Notes under the pieces: model-generated
The model's database searches: none
Told to the model about the DNA's origin: nothing
The model's input: the letters and a program-made list of their open reading frames with translations, nothing else
Assembly: GCF_030817075.1 (NCBI RefSeq)
Contig: NZ_JAUSYU010000001.1
Span: forward strand, 1,984,001 to 2,048,000
Source: Arthrobacter sp. V1I9
Lineage (GTDB): Bacteria; Actinomycetota; Actinomycetes; Actinomycetales; Micrococcaceae
DNA: 64,000 nucleotides
Direction of reading: 5' to 3'
Shown here: piece after piece, positions 8,903 to 18,283 of the stretch
How the letters are laid out: every line of letters starts with the position of its first letter
Numbering within the stretch: position 1 is the stretch's first letter
Translations under genes and position numbers: made by a program

Positions 8903-9711
8903 AGGGGACAGCCTCCGGCGCCACTCCAGGCAACGCCCCGATTGCCGCTTTGGGCGGGGTCGCGGGCCTTCAGCAGCCCGCTTCCCTGCTGCGCCGCGTG
9001 CTGCTGCAGGGCAAGTACGAGGCCTTGGCCATGCTCCGGAACGGCGAGCAGCTGATCCTGGCAGTGGTGCTGCCGCTCCTGGCGCTTGTGGGCCTGACCG
9101 TGACGCCGTTCCTGGACGGGCTCGGGGGAAACCGCGTCGACATCGCCGTACCGGGAATCCTGGCCCTGTGCGCCATGTCCACCGCGTTCACCGGACAGGG
9201 CATCGCCACCGGCTTCGACCGGCGGTATGGCGTGCTCCGCTTCCTTTCCACCACTCCCCTGGGCCGCGGCGGACTGATCGCCGGCAAAGCACTGTCAGTG
9301 CTGGCTGTCCTCTCCCTGCAGGTGGCCGTCGTCAGCGCAGTGGCCTTTTCCTTGGGATGGCGGCCGCAGGCAGCAGGCTGGGTGCCCGGCCTGTTCCTCC
9401 TGGCATTGGGCGCCGCCGCCTTTACCGCCCTGGGCCTGCTGGTGGCCGGCACCGTCCGGCCCGAAGCCACCCTAGCCATCACCAACCTGCTCTGGATCCT
9501 GTTGGGCGCCCTGGGCGGAATCGTCCTCCCGGCGGAACGCCTGCCTGCCGGCGCCCAGTCAATGGTGGAGCTCCTGCCCTCCGGTGCACTCGGTGAATCC
9601 CTGCGCCAGGCTTTCCTTGCCGGCACGCTGAATGGCGGCGCCACCCTCATCCTGCTGCTTTGGACTGTCATCGCCGGGGCAGCAGCCATCCGTTGGTTCA
9701 AGTGGAATTGA
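8899..9711 (+). CDS. ABC-2 type transporter permease
   Basis: A 270-residue integral membrane protein with about six hydrophobic segments, beginning with LILAVVLPLLALVGLTV and ending with a segment before IRWFKWN. The middle contains FDRRYGVLRFLSTTPL, the cytoplasmic loop typical of ABC-2 permeases that contact the ATPase. It overlaps the ATPase gene by 4 nt (ATGA) and is followed 7 nt later by ctaA, so all three may share one transcript. The substrate is unknown. Confidence 0.88.
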   Translation: MKGTASGATPGNAPIAALGGVAGLQQPASLLRRVLLQGKYEALAMLRNGEQLILAVVLPLLALVGLTVTPFLDGLGGNRVDIAVPGILALCAMSTAFTGQGIATGFDRRYGVLRFLSTTPLGRGGLIAGKALSVLAVLSLQVAVVSAVAFSLGWRPQAAGWVPGLFLLALGAAAFTALGLLVAGTVRPEATLAITNLLWILLGALGGIVLPAERLPAGAQSMVELLPSGALGESLRQAFLAGTLNGGATLILLLWTVIAGAAAIRWFKWN

Positions 9712-9718
9712 GATATCC

Positions 9719-10663
9719 GTGAGCACGGCTGCACGCCTCCCCCAGTTAGTTAACCGGCTGTCCTCCCGGCTGCCCCGCACCGTGGACGTCCGGGTACGCC
9801 GCCTCGCGGTGGCCTCACTGATCGGCCAGACCGCTTTGGTGGTCACCGGCGGGGCCGTTCGGCTGACCGCCTCCGGCTTGGGCTGCCCCACCTGGCCGCG
9901 CTGCACTGACACATCCCTGGTGAACACCCCGGAAATGGGCATCCACGGTTTTATCGAGTTCGGCAACCGGCTCCTCACCTTCGCCCTGGCCGCCGTCGCA
10001 GCCCTGATGCTGGTGTACCTGTGGAACCTCCGCAAGGAAAGGCGTGACCTTTTCCTGCTGGCCCTGGGCCTTTTGGCCAGCATCCCGGCGCAGGCGGTAA
10101 TCGGCGGCATCACCGTCCTCACGAACCTCAACCCCTGGGTGGTTGGCCTTCACTTCCTGGTATCCATGGCGCTGGTGGTGTTTGCCACGCTGCTGGTGAA
10201 CCGGGCCTTCGGCCGGACTGGACGGTTCCGTACTTCCTCCCATGCTGCCCTGCCGGGCGTTATGCGTCCGGTGACTGCCGCCGTCGCGCTCTTCTCGACC
10301 CTTGCCGTGATGCTGGGCGTGGTGGTGACCGGGGCCGGGCCCCACGCAGGCGATGCGGACGCCCCGCGCAACGGCCTGGACTGGGACCTGTTCTCCCACA
10401 TCCACGCCGTTCCGGCATACCTGGTAACGGCCGGCACGGTGGTGGCACTCGCGCTGGTGTTCCTGCGCCGTATCAAGGGGCCCTTCCGCACCGCCATCCT
10501 GGGACTCCTCGGTGTGACGCTCCTCCAGGCCGTGATTGGCTTCACCCAGTACTACAACGGCATTCCGGCACTGCTGGTTGCAGCGCACATGCTCGGCGCG
10601 GCTCTGCTGATGGTGGCGGCGACCAACGCCTGGGACATCGCCCGGTCCAGCCCGGTGGCATAG
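9719..10663 (+). CDS. ctaA: haem A synthase (COX15/CtaA)
   Basis: A 314-residue membrane enzyme that oxidises the haem O methyl group to make haem A for cytochrome aa3 oxidase. The early motif VTGGAVRLTASGLGCPTWPRC holds the Cys pair typical of Gram-positive CtaA; conserved histidines appear in EFGNRLLTF, NPWVVGLHFLV, FSHIHAVPAYL and LLVAAHMLGAAL, the four-helix haem-binding set. GTG 9719 starts 7 nt after the permease stop; the reading frame extends further upstream but overlaps the permease. ctaB lies nearby on the other strand. Confidence 0.93.
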   Translation: MSTAARLPQLVNRLSSRLPRTVDVRVRRLAVASLIGQTALVVTGGAVRLTASGLGCPTWPRCTDTSLVNTPEMGIHGFIEFGNRLLTFALAAVAALMLVYLWNLRKERRDLFLLALGLLASIPAQAVIGGITVLTNLNPWVVGLHFLVSMALVVFATLLVNRAFGRTGRFRTSSHAALPGVMRPVTAAVALFSTLAVMLGVVVTGAGPHAGDADAPRNGLDWDLFSHIHAVPAYLVTAGTVVALALVFLRRIKGPFRTAILGLLGVTLLQAVIGFTQYYNGIPALLVAAHMLGAALLMVAATNAWDIARSSPVA

Positions 10664-10687
10664 CCTACCGCTATATCCCCCAACGCC

Positions 10688-10720
10688 AAGCACCCCGGTT
10701 CCCAACGAACCGGGGTGCTT
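10688..10720. terminator. bidirectional terminator after ctaA
   Basis: A perfect 13-bp stem (10688-10700 with 10708-10720) and a 7-nt loop, between ctaA and the convergent SulP-carbonic anhydrase relic. Confidence 0.85.
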
Positions 10721-10746
10721 GAGTGTTTGAGACAGTTGTCCGCAGG

Positions 10747-11766
10747 TCAGCCCGCGGGCGTTCCAACGGAGATGGGCGTGACTGCGGCCTGGGCAGGGTC
10801 GAGGAACCGGATCCCGGCCCGTTCCACCAGCAACACCCGTGCCGTGGGGATGGCGTAAAAAAGGCCCGTTGCCTGCACGCTGCCGGCGGCAAGAGCCGGA
10901 GCCGCCACCGGATGGCTTTCGCGTTTGCCCAGCTGCACCGCTACGTTGACCATCGCCAGCTGGTCCTGCCGGCCATACCCGGCGGCTGCGGCGGCGGAGG
11001 CCACGGGGTGTTCCGCCAACAGCTCCCGATAGCTTGGCCGCGCATGGTCCAGCCACGCGGCGAAGCCGGCACCAAGCGAAGGGTTTCCCTTGCCGTGGGC
11101 ATCGTCAAGCAGCGCTTTCATGGCTCCGCAGTTGGAGTGCCCGCAGATGACAATCGAATCAACATCCAGGCCGTTCACGGCGAAGGAGACGGCGGAGTCG
11201 ATCGAGGCATCCTGGCCATCGTGGCACACCACGTTGCCGATGTTCCGCAAGGTCAGCAGGTCACCCGGGCCGCTGCTGGTGATCAGGTTGGGGTTCACGT
11301 CTTGTAACGGGCAATCCGCCGAGCGACCCGGAAACGATGTTTGCCGCGCCCTGCCCCCCAGCTCCCGGTTCGGGTTGGTGCGCGGGCCGATCTGCATCTT
11401 GTCCACGGCAACGGCGGACAGCAGTGATTCGATACTGGCGATCAGGGCCATCGAGATGACGGCGAAGGCGACGGCCCGCCAGTTGCCCTCGGGCAGCTCC
11501 GGCAACGCGACGGCGTCGAAAATCAACCCGCTGAAGGAGATGCGCTCAACGCCAGGGGCGAAGGCAACGGAGAGTGCGGTGCCGGCGGCGACGGCGGCCA
11601 GCGGCCCGGGTACACGCCGCACCGCAGCCGGAAGGTGCTTCCAGCCCAGGAGGATCACCACAACGGCCAGCCCGAGCAGGGCGGCATGCAGTTCAACCCG
11701 CCACGATGCCGCCCACGGCCGCGGCGATAAGGCCGGCCATGATGGGCGCGCCGGACGCTGCGGCAT
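10747..11766 (-). pseudogene. decayed SulP transporter-carbonic anhydrase fusion gene
   Basis: The 339-codon frame is a collage of an ancestral SulP anion transporter fused to a beta-carbonic anhydrase, a fusion that is normally about 750-800 residues. Piece A (11696-11764), in another frame, reads ASGAPIMAGLIAAAVGG, the first SulP helix. Piece B (from about 11698) resumes at a mid-transporter helix (AALLGLAVVVILLGW) and runs to ESLLSAVAVDKM and NREL. There the frame jumps straight to the anhydrase domain (NPNLITSSGPGDLL, then ICGHSNCGAM), deleting the last helices and the STAS-side region. The anhydrase Cys-x-Asp-x-Arg element is replaced by ADCPLQDV, so one zinc ligand and the Asp-Arg dyad are lost. 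A functional anhydrase is unlikely. The collage is seen directly; the ancestral length comes from family knowledge. Confidence 0.8.
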
Positions 11767-11780
11767 GACATATCTGTCAT
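11765..11780. promoter_or_regulatory. operator-like inverted repeat upstream of the SulP-carbonic anhydrase relic
   Basis: Perfect 6-bp arms, ATGACA and TGTCAT, separated by TATC. A further TGTCA lies 8 bp on at 11788-11792. The repeat overlaps the relic's apparent start codon. Its regulator is unknown. Confidence 0.35.
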
Positions 11781-11836
11781 ATGGGATGTCAACTGTACGC
11801 CCGGCCCCGGCATTGGCCCGGGGACTTCCTTAAGCA

Positions 11837-11870
11837 CAAGCCTCCCCCGGCAGCTACCGGGAGAGGCTTG
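11837..11870 (-). terminator. terminator after ctaB
   Basis: A 14-nt arm on each side (11837-11850 and 11857-11870) with a single internal mismatch and a 6-nt loop, just downstream of the ctaB stop. Confidence 0.75.
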
Positions 11871-11892
11871 AGGTGCAAGAGGCGCGGCAAGG

Positions 11893-12894
11893 CTAGCTGG
11901 CCATGACCGCCGGCCCGATGAACGGATCAACCGCAAGGGCAATAAAGAGCAGGGTGAGGTAGCTGATGGAGCCGTGGAAGACCTTCATGGCCCGCTTGTC
12001 CGTGATGTCCTCGCGGTGGGCCCGGCTGTAGAGGGAATGCGACTCGTACAGGAACCAGGCGCCGGCCAGTACGGCGGTCACCGTGTAGACCCAGCCTGCC
12101 CCGCCGGCGGGAACCATCAGCAGCGAGCAGGCCACCATGGCCCACGCATAGAGGACCACCTGGACAGATACCACCTTGGCGCCGGCGATGGCTCCGAGCA
12201 TGGGGACGTTGGCGTTCCGGTAGTCCTCGCCGTAGCGCATGGACAGCGGCCAATAATGCGGCGGGGTCCAGAGGAAGATGACCATAAAGAGGATGACGGC
12301 GGGCCACTCCACGGAGTTGGTGACAGCCGCCCAGGCAATCAGTACCGGGAAGCAGCCTGCCGCGCCGCCCCAGACGATGTTCTGAGCGGTCCGGCGCTTA
12401 AGGATGATCGTGTAGATCACCACGTAGAAGAAGATGGCGCCCAAGCCGAGCCAGGCGGCCAGCGGATTGGCGCCGAACCAGAGAATCGCAATGGCGGCCG
12501 CGCCCAAAAGCCAGGAGAAAATCAGCGCTTCACGCGGCGTGACTTCACCGGTGACCAGCGGACGGTTTTCCGTGCGGTGCATCAGCTTATCGATGTCGCG
12601 GTCGATGTAGCAGTTGAAGGCCCCGGCGCTGCCCGCGGCGAAGGCGCCGCCCACGAGCGTTGCCAGGATCAGCCCGATGGATGGAAAGCCGCGCTCCGCA
12701 TAAATCATCGTAGGCAGCGTGCTCACCAGCAGCAGCTCAATGACGCGCGGCTTGGTGAGGGCGAGATACGCCTTGGCCTTACGGGCAATCCCGGCTTTTG
12801 AAGCCCGGGATGCGTTCAGCGGCGTATCTGTAGTGCTCACGGTGGCAGTCACCCGTTCTGTTGGCAGTTCTGTCTGGCTGTCCAGCTGTGTCAT
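11893..12894 (-). CDS. ctaB: protohaem IX farnesyltransferase (haem O synthase)
   Basis: A 333-residue UbiA-family prenyltransferase that converts haem B to haem O, the substrate of CtaA. The first Asp-rich motif is in [19 protein letters not shown]; the second conserved loop is [14 protein letters not shown]. About nine hydrophobic helices follow a polar leader of about 50 residues. The ATG at 12894 is used; a GTG about 14 codons in would give the 317-319 residue length common in the family. It reads leftward from the same intergenic region as tkt. Confidence 0.93.
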   Translation of the reverse strand: MTQLDSQTELPTERVTATVSTTDTPLNASRASKAGIARKAKAYLALTKPRVIELLLVSTLPTMIYAERGFPSIGLILATLVGGAFAAGSAGAFNCYIDRDIDKLMHRTENRPLVTGEVTPREALIFSWLLGAAAIAILWFGANPLAAWLGLGAIFFYVVIYTIILKRRTAQNIVWGGAAGCFPVLIAWAAVTNSVEWPAVILFMVIFLWTPPHYWPLSMRYGEDYRNANVPMLGAIAGAKVVSVQVVLYAWAMVACSLLMVPAGGAGWVYTVTAVLAGAWFLYESHSLYSRAHREDITDKRAMKVFHGSISYLTLLFIALAVDPFIGPAVMAS

Positions 12895-13001
12895 GGGCCC
12901 GCCCGTCCGGGCGCCGGCGGAACCGGAATTGTTGATTCGCGCCTTGCCGGGAAGTCTCGTGGAGCTGAAAAAGGTCCCCCGCCCGGCGCTGGCCTCCAAA
13001 T

Positions 13002-13007
13002 ATCATA
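13002..13007 (-). promoter_or_regulatory. candidate -10 box of ctaB
   Basis: TATGAT on the minus strand. It would give a leader of about 100 nt before the ATG at 12894. No recognisable -35. Confidence 0.4.
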
Positions 13008-13165
13008 CCGTGCCGTGCCCCTCCCAACGGCCCGTCATTTGGTGCTGGTGATCGCTGGCGCATCGATTCGAGCAGATTAACTCAGCCTCACTTCAGACCG
13101 ATTCACATAAGCCGAAATTGCGTCCACAACGTGAGATTTCCGCCGCCCGAGGAGTGGAATAGAGC

Positions 13166-13171
13166 TAAGCT
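13166..13171 (+). promoter_or_regulatory. candidate -10 box of the tkt operon
   Basis: TAAGCT, identical to the -10 of two other genes in the window. It predicts a leader of about 180 nt before the tkt GTG. Confidence 0.35.
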
Positions 13172-13358
13172 GTCACCAGATCAGCACGCAGCAGGGAAGC
13201 AGCGGAAAACGCATTCCCGGACTGGCCAGTGGCTGAGTGGAAAAAACAACGTTTCGATGGTGAACGGCTGGTACACACCGCAGCGGGCGCCCTACAACGT
13301 GCCCTAATGCGGACCCGGTGTGCCGCCTGCCATCAGCACAGAGAGGGGCCCGGTTTTC

Positions 13359-15485
13359 GTGCCACATTTGGAAGAGCAAGAACTGTCTTGGACCAGCCAG
13401 GACCAGCGCGCGGTAGATACCATCCGCGTGCTCGCGGCAGATGCAGTGGAGAAGGTGGGCAACGGCCACCCCGGAACGGCGATGAGCCTGGCGCCCGCCG
13501 CGTACCTGCTGTTCCAGAAGCTGATGCGCCACGATCCGCGCAACCCGGACTGGCTGGGCCGTGACCGCTTCGTCCTGTCCCCGGGCCACACTTCGCTCAC
13601 CCTGTACATCCAGCTGTTCCTCTCCGGCTACGGCCTGGAGCTGAAGGACCTGGAGGCGCTGCGCACCTGGGGTTCACTCACCCCGGGCCACCCCGAGTAC
13701 AATCACACCGCCGGCGTGGAAATCACCACCGGCCCGCTGGGCCAGGGCCTCGCGTCCTCGGTTGGCTTCGCCTACTCGCAGCGCCGGATGCGCGGTCTCT
13801 TCGACGCCGATGCCCCCGCCGGCGAAAGCCCGTTTGACCACACCATCTGGGTGATCGCGTCCGACGGCGACCTCCAGGAAGGCGTCACGGCCGAAGCTTC
13901 CTCACTGGCCGGCCACCAGGAACTGGGCAACCTCGTTGTTGTCTACGATGAGAACCACATCTCCATCGAGGACGATACCGATATCGCCTTCACCGAAGAT
14001 GTCCTGAAGCGCTACGAAGCCTACGGCTGGCACGTCCAGCGCGTGGACTGGACCAAGACCGGCGAATACAAGGAAGACGTCCAGGAGCTCTACTCCGCGC
14101 TCCTCGCCGCCAAGGCCGAGACGTCCAAGCCCTCCATCGTCTCGCTCCGCACCATCATTGGCTACCCGGCGCCCAAGAAGCAGAACACCGGCAAGATCCA
14201 CGGTTCAGCACTCGGCGCCGAGGAAGTCGCAGCCCTGAAGGAGGTCCTGGGCTTCGACCCGGCCAAGTCCTTCGACGTGGACCAGGACGTCCTGGCCCAC
14301 GCCCGCGCCGTGGTGGACCGCGGTGCTGCCGCCCGCAAGGAATGGGAAGAGTCCTTTAACGCCTGGCAGGCCGCCAACCCCGAAGGCGCAGCCCTGCTGC
14401 AGCGCATCGAGGCCAAGGAACTGCCGAATGATGTTGACGCCGCCCTTCCGGTCTTCCCCGCCGGCAAGGACGTCTCCACCCGCGCAGCCTCAGGCAAGGT
14501 CCTCAACGCCCTCGGCCCGGTCCTGCCCGAACTGTGGGGCGGTTCGGCCGACCTCGCAGAGTCGAACAACACCACCATCGAGGGCTCGCCGTCGTTCGTG
14601 CCTGCGTCTAAGCAGACGGACGCCTGGAAGGGAAACCCCTACGGCCGGGTCCTGCACTTCGGTATCCGCGAGCACGCTGCCGCCTCCATCGTGAACGGCA
14701 TCAGCCTGCACGGCCGCACCCGGGCGTTCTCCGGAACGTTCCTGATCTTCAGCGACTACCAGCGCCCCGCCATCCGCCTCGGCGCGCTGATGGGTGTCCC
14801 GTCCCTGTACGTCTGGACGCACGACTCCATCGGCCTGGGCGAGGACGGCCCCACCCACCAGCCGGTGGAACAGCTTGCCACCCTTCGCGCCATCGTGGGC
14901 CTGGACGTTGTCCGCCCCGGTGACGCCAACGAAGTGTCCGTTGCCTGGAAGACCATGCTGGAAAACCACTCCAACCCTGCCGGCATCGTGCTGACCCGCC
15001 AGAACATCCCCACCTGGGAGCGCGGCGAAGGCGCAGCCGAGGGCGACACGTTCGGTTCCGTCGCCGGCGTCGCCAAGGGCGGCTACGTCCTGGCCGAAGC
15101 GTCAAAGGACGGCGCCACCGTCCCGGCCGACGTCATCCTCATCGGCACCGGCTCCGAGGTCCAGCTGGCCGTCCAGGCCCGCGAAGCCCTGCAGGCCGAA
15201 GGCATCGCCGCCCGTGTTGTGTCCATGCCCTGCGTCGAATGGTTCAACAAGCAGGACCCCGCCTACCGCGAGTCCGTCCTGCCGGCAGCCGTCAAGGCCC
15301 GCGTATCCGTCGAAGCAGGACTGTCCCTGGGCTGGAAGGAATTCGTCGGCGACGCCGGCCGTTCCATCAGCCTTGAGCACTACGGCGCTTCCGCCGACTA
15401 CAAGCGCCTCTTCCAGGAGTTCGGCATCACCGCAGAAGCAGTTGCTGCGGCCGCCAAGGACTCCCTCGCCGGCCTCCAGGCCTAA
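13359..15485 (+). CDS. tkt: transketolase
   Basis: A 708-residue thiamine-diphosphate enzyme of the pentose phosphate pathway that moves two-carbon units between sugar phosphates. Visible motifs: KVGNGHPGTAMSLAP near the N-terminus, the ThDP/Mg site ASDGDLQEGVTAEA, FGIREHAAASIVNG with the catalytic Glu, and THDSIGLGEDGPTHQP. The GTG at 13359 opens the conserved PHLEEQELSW, with GAGAGGGG about 9-10 nt upstream; a longer frame from 13320 is not needed. First gene of the six-gene carbon operon, 27 nt before tal. Confidence 0.97.
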   Translation: MPHLEEQELSWTSQDQRAVDTIRVLAADAVEKVGNGHPGTAMSLAPAAYLLFQKLMRHDPRNPDWLGRDRFVLSPGHTSLTLYIQLFLSGYGLELKDLEALRTWGSLTPGHPEYNHTAGVEITTGPLGQGLASSVGFAYSQRRMRGLFDADAPAGESPFDHTIWVIASDGDLQEGVTAEASSLAGHQELGNLVVVYDENHISIEDDTDIAFTEDVLKRYEAYGWHVQRVDWTKTGEYKEDVQELYSALLAAKAETSKPSIVSLRTIIGYPAPKKQNTGKIHGSALGAEEVAALKEVLGFDPAKSFDVDQDVLAHARAVVDRGAAARKEWEESFNAWQAANPEGAALLQRIEAKELPNDVDAALPVFPAGKDVSTRAASGKVLNALGPVLPELWGGSADLAESNNTTIEGSPSFVPASKQTDAWKGNPYGRVLHFGIREHAAASIVNGISLHGRTRAFSGTFLIFSDYQRPAIRLGALMGVPSLYVWTHDSIGLGEDGPTHQPVEQLATLRAIVGLDVVRPGDANEVSVAWKTMLENHSNPAGIVLTRQNIPTWERGEGAAEGDTFGSVAGVAKGGYVLAEASKDGATVPADVILIGTGSEVQLAVQAREALQAEGIAARVVSMPCVEWFNKQDPAYRESVLPAAVKARVSVEAGLSLGWKEFVGDAGRSISLEHYGASADYKRLFQEFGITAEAVAAAAKDSLAGLQA

Positions 15486-15512
15486 AACCGATTTCCTAGG
15501 AGATACAGAACA

Positions 15513-16628
15513 ATGACTACTCCCACCCAGCAGCTCTCTGACGCCGGAGTTTCCATCTGGCTCGACGACCTTTCCCGCGGACGGCTCGACACCGGCACCC
15601 TGGCCAGGCTCATCGAAGAGAAGAACGTGGTTGGCGTGACCACCAACCCGTCAATCTTCCACGCCGCCATCACGACCAGCGCCGACTACGACGGCACAAT
15701 CGCAAAGCAGGCAGCAGCAGGCGCGTCCGTCGAGGACACCATCTTCGAGATCACCACCACCGACGTCGCAGACGCCTGCGACTTGTTCGCACCCGTGGCT
15801 GCAGCCACCAAGGGCGTGGACGGCCGCGTTTCCATCGAGGTTGACCCACGGCTGGCCTGGGACACCGCCGGAACCATCGCCGAAGCCAAGCACCTGTACA
15901 AGAGGGTCAACAAGGACAACGTCCTCATCAAGATCCCGGCCACGCTCGAGGGCCTCGAGGCCATCACCGCGACCCTGGCCGAGGGCATCAGCGTCAACGT
16001 GACCCTGATCTTCTCGCTCGAGCGCTACCGCGCGGTCATCAACGCCTTCCAGGCCGGCCTGGAGCAGGCCAAGGAAAACGGTCACGATCTCTCGAAGATC
16101 CACTCCGTGGCTTCGTTCTTCGTCTCCCGCGTGGACTCCGAGATCGACAAGCGCCTGGACGCCCTGGGCACTGATGAGGCCAAGGCGCTCAAGGGTAAGG
16201 CCGGCCTGGCCAACGCCCGCCTGGCCTACCAGGTATACGAAGAGCTCTTCGCCACCGAACGCTGGGCCCTGCTGGCTGAAGCCGGTGCACTCCCCCAGCG
16301 TCCCCTGTGGGCCTCCACCGGCGTGAAGGATCCGGCCTACCCGGACACCCTGTACGTCACGGAGCTCGTCGCCCCCGGCGTGGTGAACACCATGCCGGAA
16401 AAGACGCTGGATGCCACCTTCGACCACGGAGTGGTTACCGGCGACACCGTCACCGGTACCTACACCGAGGCCAATAACACCCTGGACGCGCTCGAAAAGC
16501 TCGGCATCTCCTACAACGAAGTCGTGGCAATCCTTGAATCCGAAGGCCTGGACAAGTTCGTGGCCAGCTGGAAGGAACTGCTCGGCGACGTCGAGGGCGC
16601 CCTCGCTTCTGCACGGAAGGCTTCCTAA
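15513..16628 (+). CDS. tal: transaldolase
   Basis: A 371-residue transaldolase transferring a dihydroxyacetone unit in the non-oxidative pentose phosphate pathway. [11 protein letters not shown] lies near residue 47, and the Schiff-base Lys is in [15 protein letters not shown]. The C-terminal half has [21 protein letters not shown] strong AGGAG precedes the ATG by about 11 nt. It is of the longer actinobacterial/cyanobacterial type. Confidence 0.96.
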   Translation: MTTPTQQLSDAGVSIWLDDLSRGRLDTGTLARLIEEKNVVGVTTNPSIFHAAITTSADYDGTIAKQAAAGASVEDTIFEITTTDVADACDLFAPVAAATKGVDGRVSIEVDPRLAWDTAGTIAEAKHLYKRVNKDNVLIKIPATLEGLEAITATLAEGISVNVTLIFSLERYRAVINAFQAGLEQAKENGHDLSKIHSVASFFVSRVDSEIDKRLDALGTDEAKALKGKAGLANARLAYQVYEELFATERWALLAEAGALPQRPLWASTGVKDPAYPDTLYVTELVAPGVVNTMPEKTLDATFDHGVVTGDTVTGTYTEANNTLDALEKLGISYNEVVAILESEGLDKFVASWKELLGDVEGALASARKAS

Positions 16629-16634
16629 CCACCA

Positions 16635-18269
16635 ATGAGCACACTCAGCTACGAAGCCACAGGTGCCGCGCAGCAGGCACTGGAACAGCACCTCCCCACC
16701 CTGGTGGAGGACCGCATCGCCACCCGGATCTTCGCGAAGGACCACACCCTGTGGGGTTCCGACGCCGAAGCCGAGTCGGCCGTCCGGCTCGGCTGGGTTG
16801 AGGCGGCCACCGTTTCCCAGCCGCTGGTAAAGGAGATCCTGGAACTCCGCGACGCCCTCCGCGCCGAAGGCGTTACTCGCATCGCGCTTTGCGGCATGGG
16901 CGGATCCTCGCTGGCTCCGGAGGTCATTGCCGGCACCGCCGGCGTCGAGCTGACTGTGCTGGACAGCACGGACCCGGACCAGGTCCGTGCTGCCCTGGCG
17001 GACCGGCTGGCGGAGACGGCCATCGTGGTCTCCTCCAAGTCCGGTTCCACCGTTGAGACGGATTCCCAGCGGAGGGTCTTCGAGAAGGCGTTCAACGACG
17101 CCGGCATCGATGCCGCAAGCCGCATCATCATTGTCACCGATCCCGGCTCCCCGCTGGACAAGGCCTCCCGTGAGGCCGGCTACCGTGCGGTCTTCAACGC
17201 CGACCCCAACGTCGGCGGCCGTTTCTCCGCCCTCACCGCTTTCGGCCTGGTCCCCTCGGGCCTGGCCGGAGTGGACATCCAGGCCTTCCTGGATGAGGCC
17301 GAGGAAGCAGCAGAGATCCTCAACGAGGACGCTCCCGAGAACATCGGGCTGTCCCTCGGAACAGCGCTCGGCGGCACCAGCCCGCTGCGCAACAAGATCG
17401 TCATCGCGGAGGACGGTTCCGGCATCGTGGGCTTCGCCGACTGGGCCGAGCAGCTCATCGCTGAGTCCACCGGCAAGCTGGGCACCGGTGTCCTGCCGGT
17501 GGTGGCTGGCCCAAACTCGCCGGAGGTCGCGGCCGCTGCCGATGACGTCCTGGTGGTCCGGCTGGTAGCTGCGGACGCAGACGTCGAACTCGGTGAGAAC
17601 GAAGTTGCCATTGCCGGCGGGCTGGCCACCCAGATGATGGTCTGGGAGTTCGCCACCGCTGTGGCCGGACGCCTGCTGGGCATCAACCCGTTCGACCAGC
17701 CGGATGTCGAGGCAGCCAAGATTGCTGCCCGCGGCCTGCTGGACGCGCAGCCGGAGCCGACGCCTGCAGCCTTTGTTGACGGCGCCATCGAGGTCCGCGG
17801 CGGTGACTGGCTCGCCGGGGCGTCCACCGCCGAAGAGGCAGTGCGTGCCTTGCTGGAAACCCTCCAGCCGGACAGCTACCTCAGCGTCCAGGCCTACTTC
17901 GACCGGCTCGCGTTCGCGCAGCTCGAGGGCATCCGCGACGAACTGGCAGCCGTTTCCGGCCGTCCCGTGACGTTTGGCTGGGGCCCCCGGTTCCTGCACT
18001 CCACCGGGCAGTTCCACAAGGGCGGCCCCGCCATCGGCGTGTTCCTCCAGGTCACTGCCGAGGCAGCCGAAGATCTTGCCATCCCGGACCGTCCCTTTAC
18101 CTTCGGGAAGCTGATCTCGGCGCAGGCCGCCGGTGACGCCCAGGTCCTGAGCGAGCACGGCCGTCCGGTGCTTCGCCTGCACCTGACCAACCGGGCAGCC
18201 GGTGTGGCACAGTTGCAGGACATCATTGCTGCGCTGTCCGCCAGGTCAGCCTCCGTCACCGAAAGCTAA
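16635..18269 (+). CDS. pgi: glucose-6-phosphate isomerase
   Basis: A 544-residue isomerase joining glucose-6-P and fructose-6-P. The SIS fold shows LCGMGGSSLAPEV and VSSKSGSTVETDSQRR in the sugar-phosphate site. The C-terminal GPRFLHSTGQFHKGGP carries the conserved catalytic-region residues. It starts 6 nt after tal and is followed 14 nt later by zwf, so it links glycolysis with the oxidative branch in one operon. Confidence 0.95.
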   Translation: MSTLSYEATGAAQQALEQHLPTLVEDRIATRIFAKDHTLWGSDAEAESAVRLGWVEAATVSQPLVKEILELRDALRAEGVTRIALCGMGGSSLAPEVIAGTAGVELTVLDSTDPDQVRAALADRLAETAIVVSSKSGSTVETDSQRRVFEKAFNDAGIDAASRIIIVTDPGSPLDKASREAGYRAVFNADPNVGGRFSALTAFGLVPSGLAGVDIQAFLDEAEEAAEILNEDAPENIGLSLGTALGGTSPLRNKIVIAEDGSGIVGFADWAEQLIAESTGKLGTGVLPVVAGPNSPEVAAAADDVLVVRLVAADADVELGENEVAIAGGLATQMMVWEFATAVAGRLLGINPFDQPDVEAAKIAARGLLDAQPEPTPAAFVDGAIEVRGGDWLAGASTAEEAVRALLETLQPDSYLSVQAYFDRLAFAQLEGIRDELAAVSGRPVTFGWGPRFLHSTGQFHKGGPAIGVFLQVTAEAAEDLAIPDRPFTFGKLISAQAAGDAQVLSEHGRPVLRLHLTNRAAGVAQLQDIIAALSARSASVTES

Positions 18270-18283
18270 GGCACAGAAGCACC

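Larger units (their letters stand above)
12895..13358. other. 464-bp divergent intergenic region between ctaB and tkt
   Basis: No credible gene: the frames that are open here lack family features. It holds a TATGAT on the ctaB side, a TAAGCT on the tkt side, and an AT-richer stretch at about 13075-13135. The length of the tkt leader is unusual for this genome segment. Confidence 0.6.

Noticed and set aside
15651..18182. 843-codon minus-strand frame across tal and pgi
   Set aside because: It lies wholly opposite two certain enzyme genes; composition is that of an antisense shadow.
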